Assembly: GCA_958296225.1 (NCBI GenBank)
Contig: OY282456.1
Location: 1,984,001 to 2,048,000 of the forward strand
Length of the DNA stretch: 64,000 nt
Direction: 5' to 3'
DNA from: an uncultured Dehalococcoidia bacterium
GTDB lineage: Bacteria > Chloroflexota > Dehalococcoidia > Lucifugimonadales > UBA3495
The notes under the pieces are model-generated. The model did not search any database. It saw nothing but the letters and a program-made list of their open reading frames with translations, and had not been told where the DNA came from. Each line of letters opens with the position of its first letter. Within the stretch, counting starts at the first letter, position 1. Made by a program: the position numbers and the translations under genes. Shown in pieces: positions 44,316 to 53,290 of the stretch.

Positions 44316-46382
44316 ATGGCCACAGGCGATAATTTGCCGACACCACCGGAGGCGCCCCGCCGTTCGCATACGGTAACCGTTCACGGCGACGCGCGGGTTG
44401 ACCCGTGGCACTGGCTGCGGGAGCAGGACGACCCGGCGACGATGGCGTACCTGCGCGCCGAGAATGCCCACACCGAGGCGCTGCTGGCGCCGCTGGAAGC
44501 GCTGCAAACCAGGCTGTACGACGAGATACGGGGGCGCATCAAGGAAGACGACAGCACCGTACCGGAGAAGGAAGGGGAGTATTACTACTATGTCCGCTAT
44601 GAGGAAGGCGGGCAATATCCCATTTACTGCCGCCGCCACGGCGCCCCGGACGGGCCGGAGACGGCGCTGCTGGACGTGAACCAACTGGCCGAGGGCCGCG
44701 ACTATACCCGCGTGGGCCTTTTTGAAAACAGCCCCGACCACGGGCTGGCCGCCTACGGCGTGGACTTTGACGGCTCGGAGCAGTTCACCATCCACGTGCT
44801 GGACCTGGCAACCGGGGAAACGCTGCCCGATGCCATCCCCAACACCTATTACAGCCTGGAGTGGGCCAACAATAACCGAACCTTTTACTACTCCGTGCTG
44901 GACGAACACCACCGCCCGGTGAGCATCTACCGGCACACGCTGGGCGATGACCCGGCAGAGGATGAGTTGGTGTACCACGAGGAAGACCCGCGGTTTTTCG
45001 TGGGGCTGGGCAAGTCCACCAGCGGACGGTTCATCTACGTGGTGGCCGGGGGCAACAATATGTCGGAGTGGCGGTTTCTGGACGCCAACGACCCGACCGC
45101 CGCGCTGACGCTGATTGAGCCCAGGGCCGCCGATTTTGAGTACGACGTGGCCGACCACGGAGAGCGCTTTTTCATCCGGCACAACGGCGGCGGCGCGCGG
45201 GATTTTATGCTGGCAACAGCGCCGATAGCGACTCCGGGATGGGCGAACTGGACGGAGTTTATGGCCCACGAGCCGGGGCGGCCCTTGCGGGACGTGGCTG
45301 CGTACCGCGAGCATCTGGCGGTGGCGTGCCGGCGGGACGGGCTGCCGCAGGTGATGGTGCTGCGCCTCTCTGATGGCGATATTCACTATATTGCCGGCGT
45401 GGATGAGGACGATTTCGCCATGTCGCCCCGGGGCGGTCGGGAGTTTGACACCACCGCGCTGCGCTTTTCCTATACGTCGCTGAAAACCCCGGCCGCCGTG
45501 TACGACTACGATATGGCAACGCGCCAACGGGTGTTGCGCAAGCAGCAGGAGATTCCCTCCGGCTATGACGGCGCGCAGTACGAAACCCGGCGCATCTGGG
45601 CCACGGCGCGGGACGGCGCGGCCGTTCCCGTCAGTTTGCTGATGCGTCGGGACACGCCAACGGACGGCAGCGCGCCTCTCTATCTCTACGGCTACGGCAG
45701 CTATGGCCTCACCATGGAAGCCGGTTTCAGCATCGCCGCGTTGAGTCTGGTGGAGCGGGGGTTTATCTACGCCATCGCCCACATTCGCGGCGGCATGGAA
45801 ATGGGCTGGGACTGGTACGAGAACGGCAAGCTGCTGCGCAAGCGCAACACTTTCACCGACTATATCGACTGCGCCGAGCACCTGATTGCCGAGGGTTACA
45901 CCGCGTCCGGCCGCATCGCCGCCATGGGGGGCAGCGCCGGCGGAATGCTGATGGGCGCGGTTGTCAATGACCGGCCCGACCTTTTCGGCTGCGTCGTGGC
46001 CCACGTGCCCTTCGTGGACGTGCTCAATACGATGCTGGACGACACGCTGCCCCTGACCACCATGGAGTATAACGAATGGGGCAACCCCAACGACGCCGAG
46101 TATTACCAGTATATGCGGAGCTATTCGCCCTACGATAACGTGCGGGAGCAGGATTACCCGCCCATGCTGGTTACGGGCGGAATCAGCGACCCGCGCGTTA
46201 CCTATTGGGAGCCGGCCAAGTGGGTAGCCAAGCTGCGGGCGATGCGGACGGACGACAACCCGCTGCTGCTGAAAATCCATATGGATTCGGGACACGCGGG
46301 GGCGTCGGGCCGGTTTGAGAGGATTAAGGAAATTGCGGAGGAATACGCCTTTATCCTCGGCGCCTTCGGGATGCCGGAGTAA
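44316..46382 (+). CDS. ptrB: Oligopeptidase B-like prolyl oligopeptidase family serine peptidase
   Basis: 688 residues from ATG 44316 (GGGAGG upstream). An N-terminal propeller opens with the family's RVDPWHWLRE and ENAHTEALL. The C-terminal hydrolase domain carries YGYGSYG, HIRGGMEMGWDWYENGK, the nucleophile in GGSAGGMLMG (Ser near 540), Asp in GGISDPRV and His in DSGHAGASGRF. It cleaves short peptides after basic residues in the cytoplasm. No signal peptide. It lies 29 bases after the SRPBCC gene. Confidence 0.93.
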   Translation: MATGDNLPTPPEAPRRSHTVTVHGDARVDPWHWLREQDDPATMAYLRAENAHTEALLAPLEALQTRLYDEIRGRIKEDDSTVPEKEGEYYYYVRYEEGGQYPIYCRRHGAPDGPETALLDVNQLAEGRDYTRVGLFENSPDHGLAAYGVDFDGSEQFTIHVLDLATGETLPDAIPNTYYSLEWANNNRTFYYSVLDEHHRPVSIYRHTLGDDPAEDELVYHEEDPRFFVGLGKSTSGRFIYVVAGGNNMSEWRFLDANDPTAALTLIEPRAADFEYDVADHGERFFIRHNGGGARDFMLATAPIATPGWANWTEFMAHEPGRPLRDVAAYREHLAVACRRDGLPQVMVLRLSDGDIHYIAGVDEDDFAMSPRGGREFDTTALRFSYTSLKTPAAVYDYDMATRQRVLRKQQEIPSGYDGAQYETRRIWATARDGAAVPVSLLMRRDTPTDGSAPLYLYGYGSYGLTMEAGFSIAALSLVERGFIYAIAHIRGGMEMGWDWYENGKLLRKRNTFTDYIDCAEHLIAEGYTASGRIAAMGGSAGGMLMGAVVNDRPDLFGCVVAHVPFVDVLNTMLDDTLPLTTMEYNEWGNPNDAEYYQYMRSYSPYDNVREQDYPPMLVTGGISDPRVTYWEPAKWVAKLRAMRTDDNPLLLKIHMDSGHAGASGRFERIKEIAEEYAFILGAFGMPE

Positions 46383-46482
46383 GGTTCAAGGCAATGGGTT
46401 ATACTGCGCCAGCCCTGATACCGGCTCCGGCTACCCTTAGGCTGAGGCTATTTTCACGGAGGTCAGGCACGGAGGTCGGGCT

Positions 46483-47043
46483 ATGACTACCAGCATCCCC
46501 AAGTTGCTCACCGCCGCTGACCTGCTGGCAATGCCTGACGATGGCAAACGCTACGAACTGGTCCGGGGAGAGCTGACTGAAACGCCGCCGCCGGGGATTA
46601 GGCACGGGGTTGTTACCGACCAAATTGGGTGGCCAATCAAAGCCTTCGTCAGACAGCACGGCCTCGATTTTGTCAGCACGTCCGAAGCCGGGATTTTCAT
46701 TGAGCAGGAGCCGGACACGGTTATTGCGCCCGACTACGCGCTCATTGCCCGGGAGCGCATCGCCGCGCAACTGCCGGAGCAGGGTTACGTTGTCGGCCTG
46801 GTTCCCGACCTGGTGGTTGAGGTGATTTCACCCGGCTACCGGGAAGCGGCGGCGTCTGCCAGAGCGCAAACGTGGCTGGACGCCGGCGCGCGTCCGGTTC
46901 TGGTCGCCTATATTGCAGGGCAGGAGATAGTCGCGCACCGGGATGACGGCACGGTGCGGCGCTTTGACAGCAACGACACCCTGACCGGCGAACCCTTGTT
47001 GTCCGGTTTCGCCGGCACGGTGGCCGACATTTTCACCTATTGA
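46483..47043 (+). CDS. Uma2-family (DUF820) protein, short classical form
   Basis: 186 residues, the canonical Uma2 length. LLTAADLLAMPDDGKRYELV and GELTETPPPGIRHG form the classic N terminus. TVIAPDYALI and DLVVEVISPGYREAA form the PD-(D/E)XK-like core, and LDAGARPVLVAYI the end. Unlike the other Uma2 genes here it lacks a long N-terminal or coiled-coil addition. It is preceded by CGGAGGTC and converges with the amidohydrolase 7 bases downstream. Confidence 0.88.
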   Translation: MTTSIPKLLTAADLLAMPDDGKRYELVRGELTETPPPGIRHGVVTDQIGWPIKAFVRQHGLDFVSTSEAGIFIEQEPDTVIAPDYALIARERIAAQLPEQGYVVGLVPDLVVEVISPGYREAAASARAQTWLDAGARPVLVAYIAGQEIVAHRDDGTVRRFDSNDTLTGEPLLSGFAGTVADIFTY

Positions 47044-47050
47044 CGCCGCC

Positions 47051-47851
47051 TTATAGCCCGATTAGCTGCCGCGCATTCTCGCCCAGAATACCCGCCACCT
47101 GGGGCGAGGTGAGCGGCAATGAAGCCAGGTAGTCGGACTCGCGGCCCATGTCGGCCAAGGGGTAGTCGGTGCCGAAGCAAACCTTGTGCGCCCCGTGTTT
47201 GGCGATGATGGCCGTCAGCGTGTCTGCCGTAATCTCTCGCAGGGACGGCGGCCAGGTGGTGTCCACCAGCACGTTTTCCTGCCCCAGCAGCACCCGCTCG
47301 GCCTCGTCCAGCATATAAAATCCTCCCAGGTGGAGGGCAATCACTTTTAGCTTTGGGAATTGGCGGACGATGTTCATAATCCGCTCCGGCGCGGCATACA
47401 GCGGCGCATCCGAAGCCTGGTGGGGCAACCGGCCGGAATGGATGGCCAGCGTCATATCCGCGCCCAACTCCTCGTACACCGGGAACCATTGCGGGTCGTC
47501 GGGGTAAAAGCCGTTGATGACCGGGTGCATCTTGATGCCCTTGACGCCGCGCTCGCGCAGGTAGCGGATTTCGCCGGCTTTGTCCTCCAGGTCGGGATGC
47601 ACGGCGCCGAAAGGCACCAGCGTATCGTCGGCGATGGAGATGAGCCAGTCGTTGGCGCGGCGCACCTGGTCGGCGCGGACGGCCACGCCGAGCACGATGG
47701 ACTTGTCCACGCCGGATGCGGCCATGTGCCGTTTGATGCCGGCCACGGTGTTGCGGGCGACGGGGGCAAAGCCCAGGTCGGACTCCATGTTTTCGGCGAC
47801 GGCGCCGGCGATGCGGTCGGGCCAGATGTGGGTGTGGACGTCAACGCGCAT
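47051..47851 (-). CDS. Amidohydrolase (TIM-barrel, amidohydrolase-2 type)
   Basis: 266 residues. H6-T-H8 of VDVHTHIWP bind the first metal. GVKGIKMHPVINGF, LAIHSGRLPHQ, LHLGGFY and the catalytic FGTDYPL aspartate near residue 230 follow in the order typical of amidohydrolase-2/ACMSD-like decarboxylases and hydrolases. Substrate unknown. The start ATG 47851 has GAAACGAGGTTG upstream. Monocistronic by position. Confidence 0.88.
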   Translation of the reverse strand: MRVDVHTHIWPDRIAGAVAENMESDLGFAPVARNTVAGIKRHMAASGVDKSIVLGVAVRADQVRRANDWLISIADDTLVPFGAVHPDLEDKAGEIRYLRERGVKGIKMHPVINGFYPDDPQWFPVYEELGADMTLAIHSGRLPHQASDAPLYAAPERIMNIVRQFPKLKVIALHLGGFYMLDEAERVLLGQENVLVDTTWPPSLREITADTLTAIIAKHGAHKVCFGTDYPLADMGRESDYLASLPLTSPQVAGILGENARQLIGL

Positions 47852-47968
47852 TTTGCAACCTCGTTTCTACCATCATTCCGGTTTTCTCCGGTCATCCCGG
47901 CGAAAGCCGGAATCCGGTTGGCCATGCTATTATAATCACCGTAATACCTAATCACGACATGGCGCCGG

Positions 47969-48013
47969 ATGATTCAAGAGGCCATATCCGCCGCCGGCCG
48001 GCAGGTGCGATAA
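47969..48013 (+). repeat. trpD 5'-end duplicate preceding the Uma2 array (fragment 1 of 5)
   Basis: ATGATTCAAGAGGCCATATC plus CGCCGCCGG nearly match the start of trpD (ATG at 52247) and then diverge, ending in a stop after 14 codons (MIQEAISAAGRQVR). The same piece, as MIREAISAAGRRLR, occurs at 48791, 49613, 50435 and (as a variant) 51320, each about 80 bases before a Uma2 ATG. It marks each unit boundary. Confidence 0.85.
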
Positions 48014-48049
48014 TCCATCGCCAAACCCCGCCCCCAGAGGCAAATCGCT

Positions 48050-48760
48050 ATGACTACCAGAACGACTGCGGCCCGGCCGCCGGCACCGGCCAGCGACCAA
48101 TTCCCCGAACTGCCGCCCAGGGACGATATGCTGAATGTCATCCATCTCCACGAACCCGGCCATGTGCCGGCACTGCGCCGGCACTACGGCAATTTTGACG
48201 CCACCATCATCGCCAGTGAAATCCCCATCGGCTGGAACACCAGCCAGCGGGAAGGCTTGCAGCAGCCCGACCTGTTCATCGCTTTTGACGTTGACCGGGC
48301 CGCCATCATCGCCCGCAAGGGCTACGATATTGAGCGCTGGGGCAAGGCGCCGGAGTTTGTCCTGGAAATCGCGTCGGAGAATACCGCCGCCAATGACGAA
48401 AGGGCCAAGCGGGCCGGATACGCCCAATTCGGCGTGGCGGAATACTGGCGGTTTGACCACACCGGCGGACGGCAATACGCCGCGGCGTTGGCCGGCGACC
48501 GGCTGGATGCTGGCGAATACCGGCCCATTACCATCCACCGGGTGGATGATGGCCGGTACTGGGGACACAGCGCCGCGCTGAACCTGGACGTGTGCTGGGA
48601 ACACGAGCAGCTGCGCTGGTACGACCCGACGGCACGGCGTTACCTGCCGACCTATGACGATGAAGCCGATGGGCGCATTGCAGAACACAACGCGCGACTG
48701 GCCGCCGAGGAGCAGGTCCGGCAACTGCAAGAGGAACTCGAACGCTTGCGACAGGCGTAG
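48050..48760 (+). CDS. Uma2-family protein, tandem array copy 1
   Basis: 236 residues. N terminus TTRTTAARPPAPASDQFPEL; a receptor/HEAT-free head with DMLNVIHLHEPGHVPALRRHYG; the core QQPDLFIAFDVDRAAIIARKGYD split by IERWGKAPEFVLEIASEN; VAEYWRFDHTGG; and a C-terminal coiled coil (RLAAEEQVRQLQEELERLRQ). The D..E-x-A core places nuclease activity in doubt. A GAGGCAAAT ribosome site lies 8 bases before the ATG. It differs from copies 2-4 at a few residues (for example T in place of I in DATIIASE). Confidence 0.88.
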   Translation: MTTRTTAARPPAPASDQFPELPPRDDMLNVIHLHEPGHVPALRRHYGNFDATIIASEIPIGWNTSQREGLQQPDLFIAFDVDRAAIIARKGYDIERWGKAPEFVLEIASENTAANDERAKRAGYAQFGVAEYWRFDHTGGRQYAAALAGDRLDAGEYRPITIHRVDDGRYWGHSAALNLDVCWEHEQLRWYDPTARRYLPTYDDEADGRIAEHNARLAAEEQVRQLQEELERLRQA

Positions 48761-48871
48761 ACCGCCAACTTCCCTAAGTGAAAGTCCATTATGATTCGAG
48801 AGGCCATATCCGCCGCCGGCCGGCGGTTGCGATAATCCATCGCCAAACCCCGCCCCCAGAGGCAAATCGCT

Positions 48872-49582
48872 ATGACTACCAGAACGACTGCGGCCCGGCC
48901 GCCAGCCCCGGCCAGCGACCAATTCCCCGAACTGCCGCCCAGGGACGATATGCTGAATGTCATCCATCTCCACGAACCCGGCCATGTGCCAGCGCTGCGC
49001 CGGCACTACGGCAACTTTGACGCCATCATCATCGCCAGTGAAATCCCCATCGGCTGGAACACCAGCCAGCGGGAAGGCTTGCAGCAGCCCGACCTGTTCA
49101 TCGCTTTTGACGTTGACCGGGCCGCCATCATCGCCCGCAAGGGCTACGATATTGAGCGCTGGGGCAAGGCGCCGGAGTTTGTCCTGGAAATCGCGTCGGA
49201 AAATACCGCCGCCAATGACGAAAGGGCCAAGCGGGCCGGATACGCCCAATTCGGCGTGGCGGAATACTGGCGGTTTGACCACACCGGCGGACGGCAATAC
49301 GCCGCGGCTCTGGCCGGCGACCGGCTGGTGGCTGGCGAATACCGGCCCATTACCATCCACCGGGTGGATGATAGCCGGTACTGGGGACACAGCGCCGCGC
49401 TGAACCTGGACGTGTGCTGGGAACACGAGCAGCTGCGCTGGTACGACCCGACGGCACGGCGTTACCTGCCGACCTATGACGATGAAGCCGATGGGCGCAT
49501 TGCAGAACACAACGCGCGACTGGCCGCCGAGGAGCAGGTCCGGCAACTGCAAGAGGAACTCGAACGCTTGCGACAGGCGTAG
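48872..49582 (+). CDS. Uma2-family protein, tandem array copy 2
   Basis: 236 residues, one 822-base unit after copy 1. The protein is identical to copy 3 and almost identical to copy 1 (I for T in DAIIIASE; V for D in GDRLVAGEY; S for G in VDDSRYWG). The upstream spacer carries trpD fragment 2 (48791-48835) and the same GAGG ribosome site. The spacing and identity of copies 2 and 3 indicate very recent duplication or gene conversion. Confidence 0.88.
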   Translation: MTTRTTAARPPAPASDQFPELPPRDDMLNVIHLHEPGHVPALRRHYGNFDAIIIASEIPIGWNTSQREGLQQPDLFIAFDVDRAAIIARKGYDIERWGKAPEFVLEIASENTAANDERAKRAGYAQFGVAEYWRFDHTGGRQYAAALAGDRLVAGEYRPITIHRVDDSRYWGHSAALNLDVCWEHEQLRWYDPTARRYLPTYDDEADGRIAEHNARLAAEEQVRQLQEELERLRQA

Positions 49583-49693
49583 ACCGCCAACTTCCCTAAG
49601 TGAAAGTCCATTATGATTCGAGAGGCCATATCCGCCGCCGGCCGGCGGTTGCGATAATCCATCGCCAAACCCCGCCCCCAGAGGCAAATCGCT

Positions 49694-50404
49694 ATGACTA
49701 CCAGAACGACTGCGGCCCGGCCGCCAGCCCCGGCCAGCGACCAATTCCCCGAACTGCCGCCCAGGGACGATATGCTGAATGTCATCCATCTCCACGAACC
49801 CGGCCATGTGCCAGCGCTGCGCCGGCACTACGGCAACTTTGACGCCATCATCATCGCCAGTGAAATCCCCATCGGCTGGAACACCAGCCAGCGGGAAGGC
49901 TTGCAGCAGCCCGACCTGTTCATCGCTTTTGACGTTGACCGGGCCGCCATCATCGCCCGCAAGGGCTACGATATTGAGCGCTGGGGCAAGGCGCCGGAGT
50001 TTGTCCTGGAAATCGCGTCGGAAAATACCGCCGCCAATGACGAAAGGGCCAAGCGGGCCGGATACGCCCAATTCGGCGTGGCGGAATACTGGCGGTTTGA
50101 CCACACCGGCGGACGGCAATACGCCGCGGCTCTGGCCGGCGACCGGCTGGTGGCTGGCGAATACCGGCCCATTACCATCCACCGGGTGGATGATAGCCGG
50201 TACTGGGGACACAGCGCCGCGCTGAACCTGGACGTGTGCTGGGAACACGAGCAGCTGCGCTGGTACGACCCGACGGCACGGCGTTACCTGCCGACCTATG
50301 ACGATGAAGCCGATGGGCGCATTGCAGAACACAACGCGCGACTGGCCGCCGAGGAGCAGGTCCGGCAACTGCAAGAGGAACTCGAACGCTTGCGACAGGC
50401 GTAG
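49694..50404 (+). CDS. Uma2-family protein, tandem array copy 3
   Basis: 236 residues, 822 bases after copy 2 and apparently identical to it in protein and spacer. The spacer holds trpD fragment 3 (49613-49657). The short C-terminal coiled coil (ADGRIAEHNARLAAEEQVRQ) is the same as in copies 1 and 2. Short-read assemblies could collapse these units, so the true copy number may differ. Confidence 0.88.
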   Translation: MTTRTTAARPPAPASDQFPELPPRDDMLNVIHLHEPGHVPALRRHYGNFDAIIIASEIPIGWNTSQREGLQQPDLFIAFDVDRAAIIARKGYDIERWGKAPEFVLEIASENTAANDERAKRAGYAQFGVAEYWRFDHTGGRQYAAALAGDRLVAGEYRPITIHRVDDSRYWGHSAALNLDVCWEHEQLRWYDPTARRYLPTYDDEADGRIAEHNARLAAEEQVRQLQEELERLRQA

Positions 50405-50515
50405 ACCGCCAACTTCCCTAAGTGAAAGTCCATTATGATTCGAGAGGCCATATCCGCCGCCGGCCGGCGGTTGCGATAATCCATCGCCAAACCCCGCCCC
50501 CAGAGGCAAATCGCT

Positions 50516-51289
50516 ATGACTACCAGAACGACTGCGGCCCGGCCGCCAGCCCCGGCCAGCGACCAATTCCCCGAACTGCCGCCCAGGGACGATATGCTGA
50601 ATGTCATCCATCTCCACGAACCCGGCCATGTGCCAGCCCTGCGCCGGCACTACGGCAACTTTGACGCCATCATCATCGCCAGTGAAATCCCCATCGGCTG
50701 GAACACCAGCCAGCGGGAAGGCTTGCAGCAGCCCGACCTGTTCATCGCTTTTGACGTTGACCGGGCCGCCATCATCGCCCGCAAGGGCTACGATATTGAG
50801 CGCTGGGGCAAGGCGCCGGAGTTTGTCCTGGAAATCGCGTCGGAAAATACCGCCGCCAATGACGAAAGGGCCAAGCGGGCCGGATACGCCCAATTCGGCG
50901 TGGCGGAATACTGGCGGTTTGACCACACCGGCGGACGGCAATACGCCGCGGCTCTGGCCGGCGACCGGCTGGTGGCTGGCGAATACCGGCCCATTACCAT
51001 CCACCGGGTGGATGATAGCCGGTACTGGGGACACAGCGCCGCGCTAAACCTGGACGTGTGCTGGGAACACGAGCAGCTGCGCTGGTACGACCCGGCGGCG
51101 CGGCGTTACCTGCCTACCTATGATGATGAAGCCGATGGGCGCCGGGCTGCCGAAAATGAACGGGATGCGGAACGGGACGCCCGCCGCGCCGCCGAAAGTG
51201 AACGGGATGGGGAGCGGGATGCCCGCCGGGCCGCCGAGGAGCGGGTCCGGCAACTGCAAGAGGAACTCGAACGCTTGCGACAGGCGTAG
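50516..51289 (+). CDS. Uma2-family protein, tandem array copy 4, lengthened coiled coil
   Basis: 257 residues. It is identical to copy 3 until residue about 205, after which the tail is replaced by repeated RDARRAAESERDGE-type 14-residue units before the common VRQLQEELERLRQA end. The longer, strongly charged helix should extend the coiled coil by about 20 residues. trpD fragment 4 lies at 50435-50479 upstream. Confidence 0.88.
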   Translation: MTTRTTAARPPAPASDQFPELPPRDDMLNVIHLHEPGHVPALRRHYGNFDAIIIASEIPIGWNTSQREGLQQPDLFIAFDVDRAAIIARKGYDIERWGKAPEFVLEIASENTAANDERAKRAGYAQFGVAEYWRFDHTGGRQYAAALAGDRLVAGEYRPITIHRVDDSRYWGHSAALNLDVCWEHEQLRWYDPAARRYLPTYDDEADGRRAAENERDAERDARRAAESERDGERDARRAAEERVRQLQEELERLRQA

Positions 51290-51400
51290 CCCGCCAACTC
51301 CATCAAGTGAAAGTCCATTATGATTCGAGAGGCCATATTCGCCGGCGGCCGGCGGTTGCGATAATCCATCGCCAAACCCCGCCCCCAGAGGCAAATCGCT

Positions 51401-52216
51401 ATGACTACCAGAACGACTGCGGCCCGGCCGCCAGCCCCGACCAGCGACCAATTCCCCGAACTGCCGCCCAGGGACGATATGCTGAATGTCATCCATCTCC
51501 ACGAACCCGGCCATGTGCCAGCCCTGCGCCGGCACTACGGCAACTTTGACGCCATCATCATCGCCAGTGAAATCCCCATCGGCTGGAACACCAGCCAGCG
51601 GGAAGGCTTGCAGCAGCCCGACCTGTTCATCGCTTTTGACGTTGACCGGGCGGCCATCATCGCCCGCAAGGGCTACGATATTGAGCGCTGGGGCAAGGCG
51701 CCGGAGTTTGTCCTGGAAATCGCGTCGGAAAATACCGCCGCCAATGACGAAAGGGCCAAGCGGGCCGGATACGCCCAATTCGGCGTGGCAGAATACTGGC
51801 GGTTTGACCACACCGGCGGACGGCAATACGCCGCGGCCCTGGCCGGCGACCGGCTGGTGGCTGGCGAATACCGGCCCATTACCATCCACCGGGTGGATGA
51901 TGGCCGGTACTGGGGACACAGCGCCGCGCTGAACCTGGACGTGTGCTGGGAACACGAGCAGCTGCGCTGGTACGACCCGACGGCGCGGCGTTACCTGCTT
52001 ACCTATGATGATGAAGCCGACGCGCGCCGGGTTGCCGAAAGTGAACGGAATGAGGAACGGGATGCCCGCCGGGCCGCCGAAAGTGAACGGGATGGGGAGC
52101 GGGACGCCCGCCGGGCCGCCGAAAGTGAACGGGATGCGGAACTGGACGCCCGCCGGGCCGCCGAGGAGCAGGTCCGGCAGCTGCAAGAAGAACTCGCACG
52201 CTTGCGACAAGCGTAA
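51401..52216 (+). CDS. Uma2-family protein, tandem array copy 5, longest coiled coil
   Basis: 271 residues; the last copy before trpD. The nuclease-like half matches the other copies with few changes (APTSDQ, LLTYDDEAD). The tail carries one more 14-residue unit than copy 4 (RNEERDARRAAESERDGER and so on), built from 42-base repeats. The unit is therefore 885 bases from copy 4. Thirty bases separate its stop from trpD. Confidence 0.88.
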   Translation: MTTRTTAARPPAPTSDQFPELPPRDDMLNVIHLHEPGHVPALRRHYGNFDAIIIASEIPIGWNTSQREGLQQPDLFIAFDVDRAAIIARKGYDIERWGKAPEFVLEIASENTAANDERAKRAGYAQFGVAEYWRFDHTGGRQYAAALAGDRLVAGEYRPITIHRVDDGRYWGHSAALNLDVCWEHEQLRWYDPTARRYLLTYDDEADARRVAESERNEERDARRAAESERDGERDARRAAESERDAELDARRAAEEQVRQLQEELARLRQA

Positions 52217-52246
52217 CCCGCCAACTCCATCAAGTGAAAGTCCATT

Positions 52247-53266
52247 ATGATTCGAGAAGCCATATCCGCCGCCGCCGCCGGCCAATCTCTCGGCATCAAC
52301 GATGCAGTGTCGGTGATGCGCGAGATAATGGAGGGCGAAGCGACGCCGGCGCAACTTGGAGCCTATCTCACGGCGCTATCGTTGAAGGGTGAGACGCCGG
52401 AGGAGATTGCCGGTTTCGCTGCCGTGATGCGGGAGAAGGCCCGGCGGGTCAACGTGGCTGGCAAGGCCATCGACACCTGCGGCACGGGCGGAGACCGCAA
52501 GGGAACGTTCAACATCTCCACGGCGGCGGCCTTTGTAGTTGCCGGGGCCGGGCTGACGGTGGCCAAGCACGGCAACCGGGCGGCCTCCGGCGATTGCGGC
52601 AGCGCCGACGTGCTGGAAGCCTTGGGGGTGCGAATCGAATTGCCGCCGGACGCAGTGGAGCGCTGCCTGCGCGAAATCGGCATCGGCTTTATGTTTGCCC
52701 CGGCGTATCACCCGGCGATGCGCTACGCCGCGCCGGTGCGCCGCGAAATCGGCATCCGCACCGTGTTCAACGTCCTGGGGCCGATGACCAACCCCGCCGG
52801 CGTATCCTGTCAGCTGATTGGCGTGGGCTACCCGGAGGTCGGGGCCAAGATGGCCGAGGTACTCCGGCTGCTGGGCACCCAGCACGCCATCATCGTCCAC
52901 AGCGACGACGGCATGGATGAGCTGTCCCTGGGCAGCGATACGGCCGGCTGGGAAGTGCGGGACGGCGCAATCAGGCCGTACACGGTGCGCCCCCGGGCGC
53001 TGGGGTTGCCTTATGCCACGCCGGAGGATTTGCGCGGCGGCAACCCGATGCAGAACGCCGACACAATGCGCCGGGTGCTCGCCGGCGAACCCGGATTGGT
53101 GAGCGACGCGGTGACGCTGAACAGCGGCGCGGCGCTGGTGGCCGGCGACCTGGCCGACTCGCTGGCGGAAGGCATCGCGCTGGCGGCGGCGTCCATCGCC
53201 GATGGCCGGGCGGCTCAAAAGCTGGACGCACTGATTGCGCTGACGCGGGAACTGTCGCCGGCATAA
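52247..53266 (+). CDS. trpD: Anthranilate phosphoribosyltransferase
   Basis: 339 residues, usual length. It carries the PRPP-binding DTCGTGGDRKGTFNISTAAA, KHGNRAASGDCGSADVLEAL, and FMFAPAYHPAMRYAAPVRRE with NVLGPMTNPA. It joins anthranilate to PRPP, the second step of tryptophan synthesis. The first 27 bases (ATGATTCGAGAAGCC...) are the source of the fragments repeated through the Uma2 array. The usual partners trpE and trpG are not upstream; the Uma2 array occupies that place. trpC follows 24 bases later. Confidence 0.95.
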   Translation: MIREAISAAAAGQSLGINDAVSVMREIMEGEATPAQLGAYLTALSLKGETPEEIAGFAAVMREKARRVNVAGKAIDTCGTGGDRKGTFNISTAAAFVVAGAGLTVAKHGNRAASGDCGSADVLEALGVRIELPPDAVERCLREIGIGFMFAPAYHPAMRYAAPVRREIGIRTVFNVLGPMTNPAGVSCQLIGVGYPEVGAKMAEVLRLLGTQHAIIVHSDDGMDELSLGSDTAGWEVRDGAIRPYTVRPRALGLPYATPEDLRGGNPMQNADTMRRVLAGEPGLVSDAVTLNSGAALVAGDLADSLAEGIALAAASIADGRAAQKLDALIALTRELSPA

Positions 53267-53290
53267 GTGTAGAGAGAGGAGAAGGAGCGG

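Noticed and set aside
47948..51034. 1,028-codon minus-strand frame through the Uma2 array
   Set aside because: It repeats because the underlying genes repeat. The plus-strand genes have ribosome sites and family motifs.
51044..52354. Minus-strand frame over Uma2 copy 5 and the trpD start
   Set aside because: Shadow of the plus-strand genes, with no independent signal.
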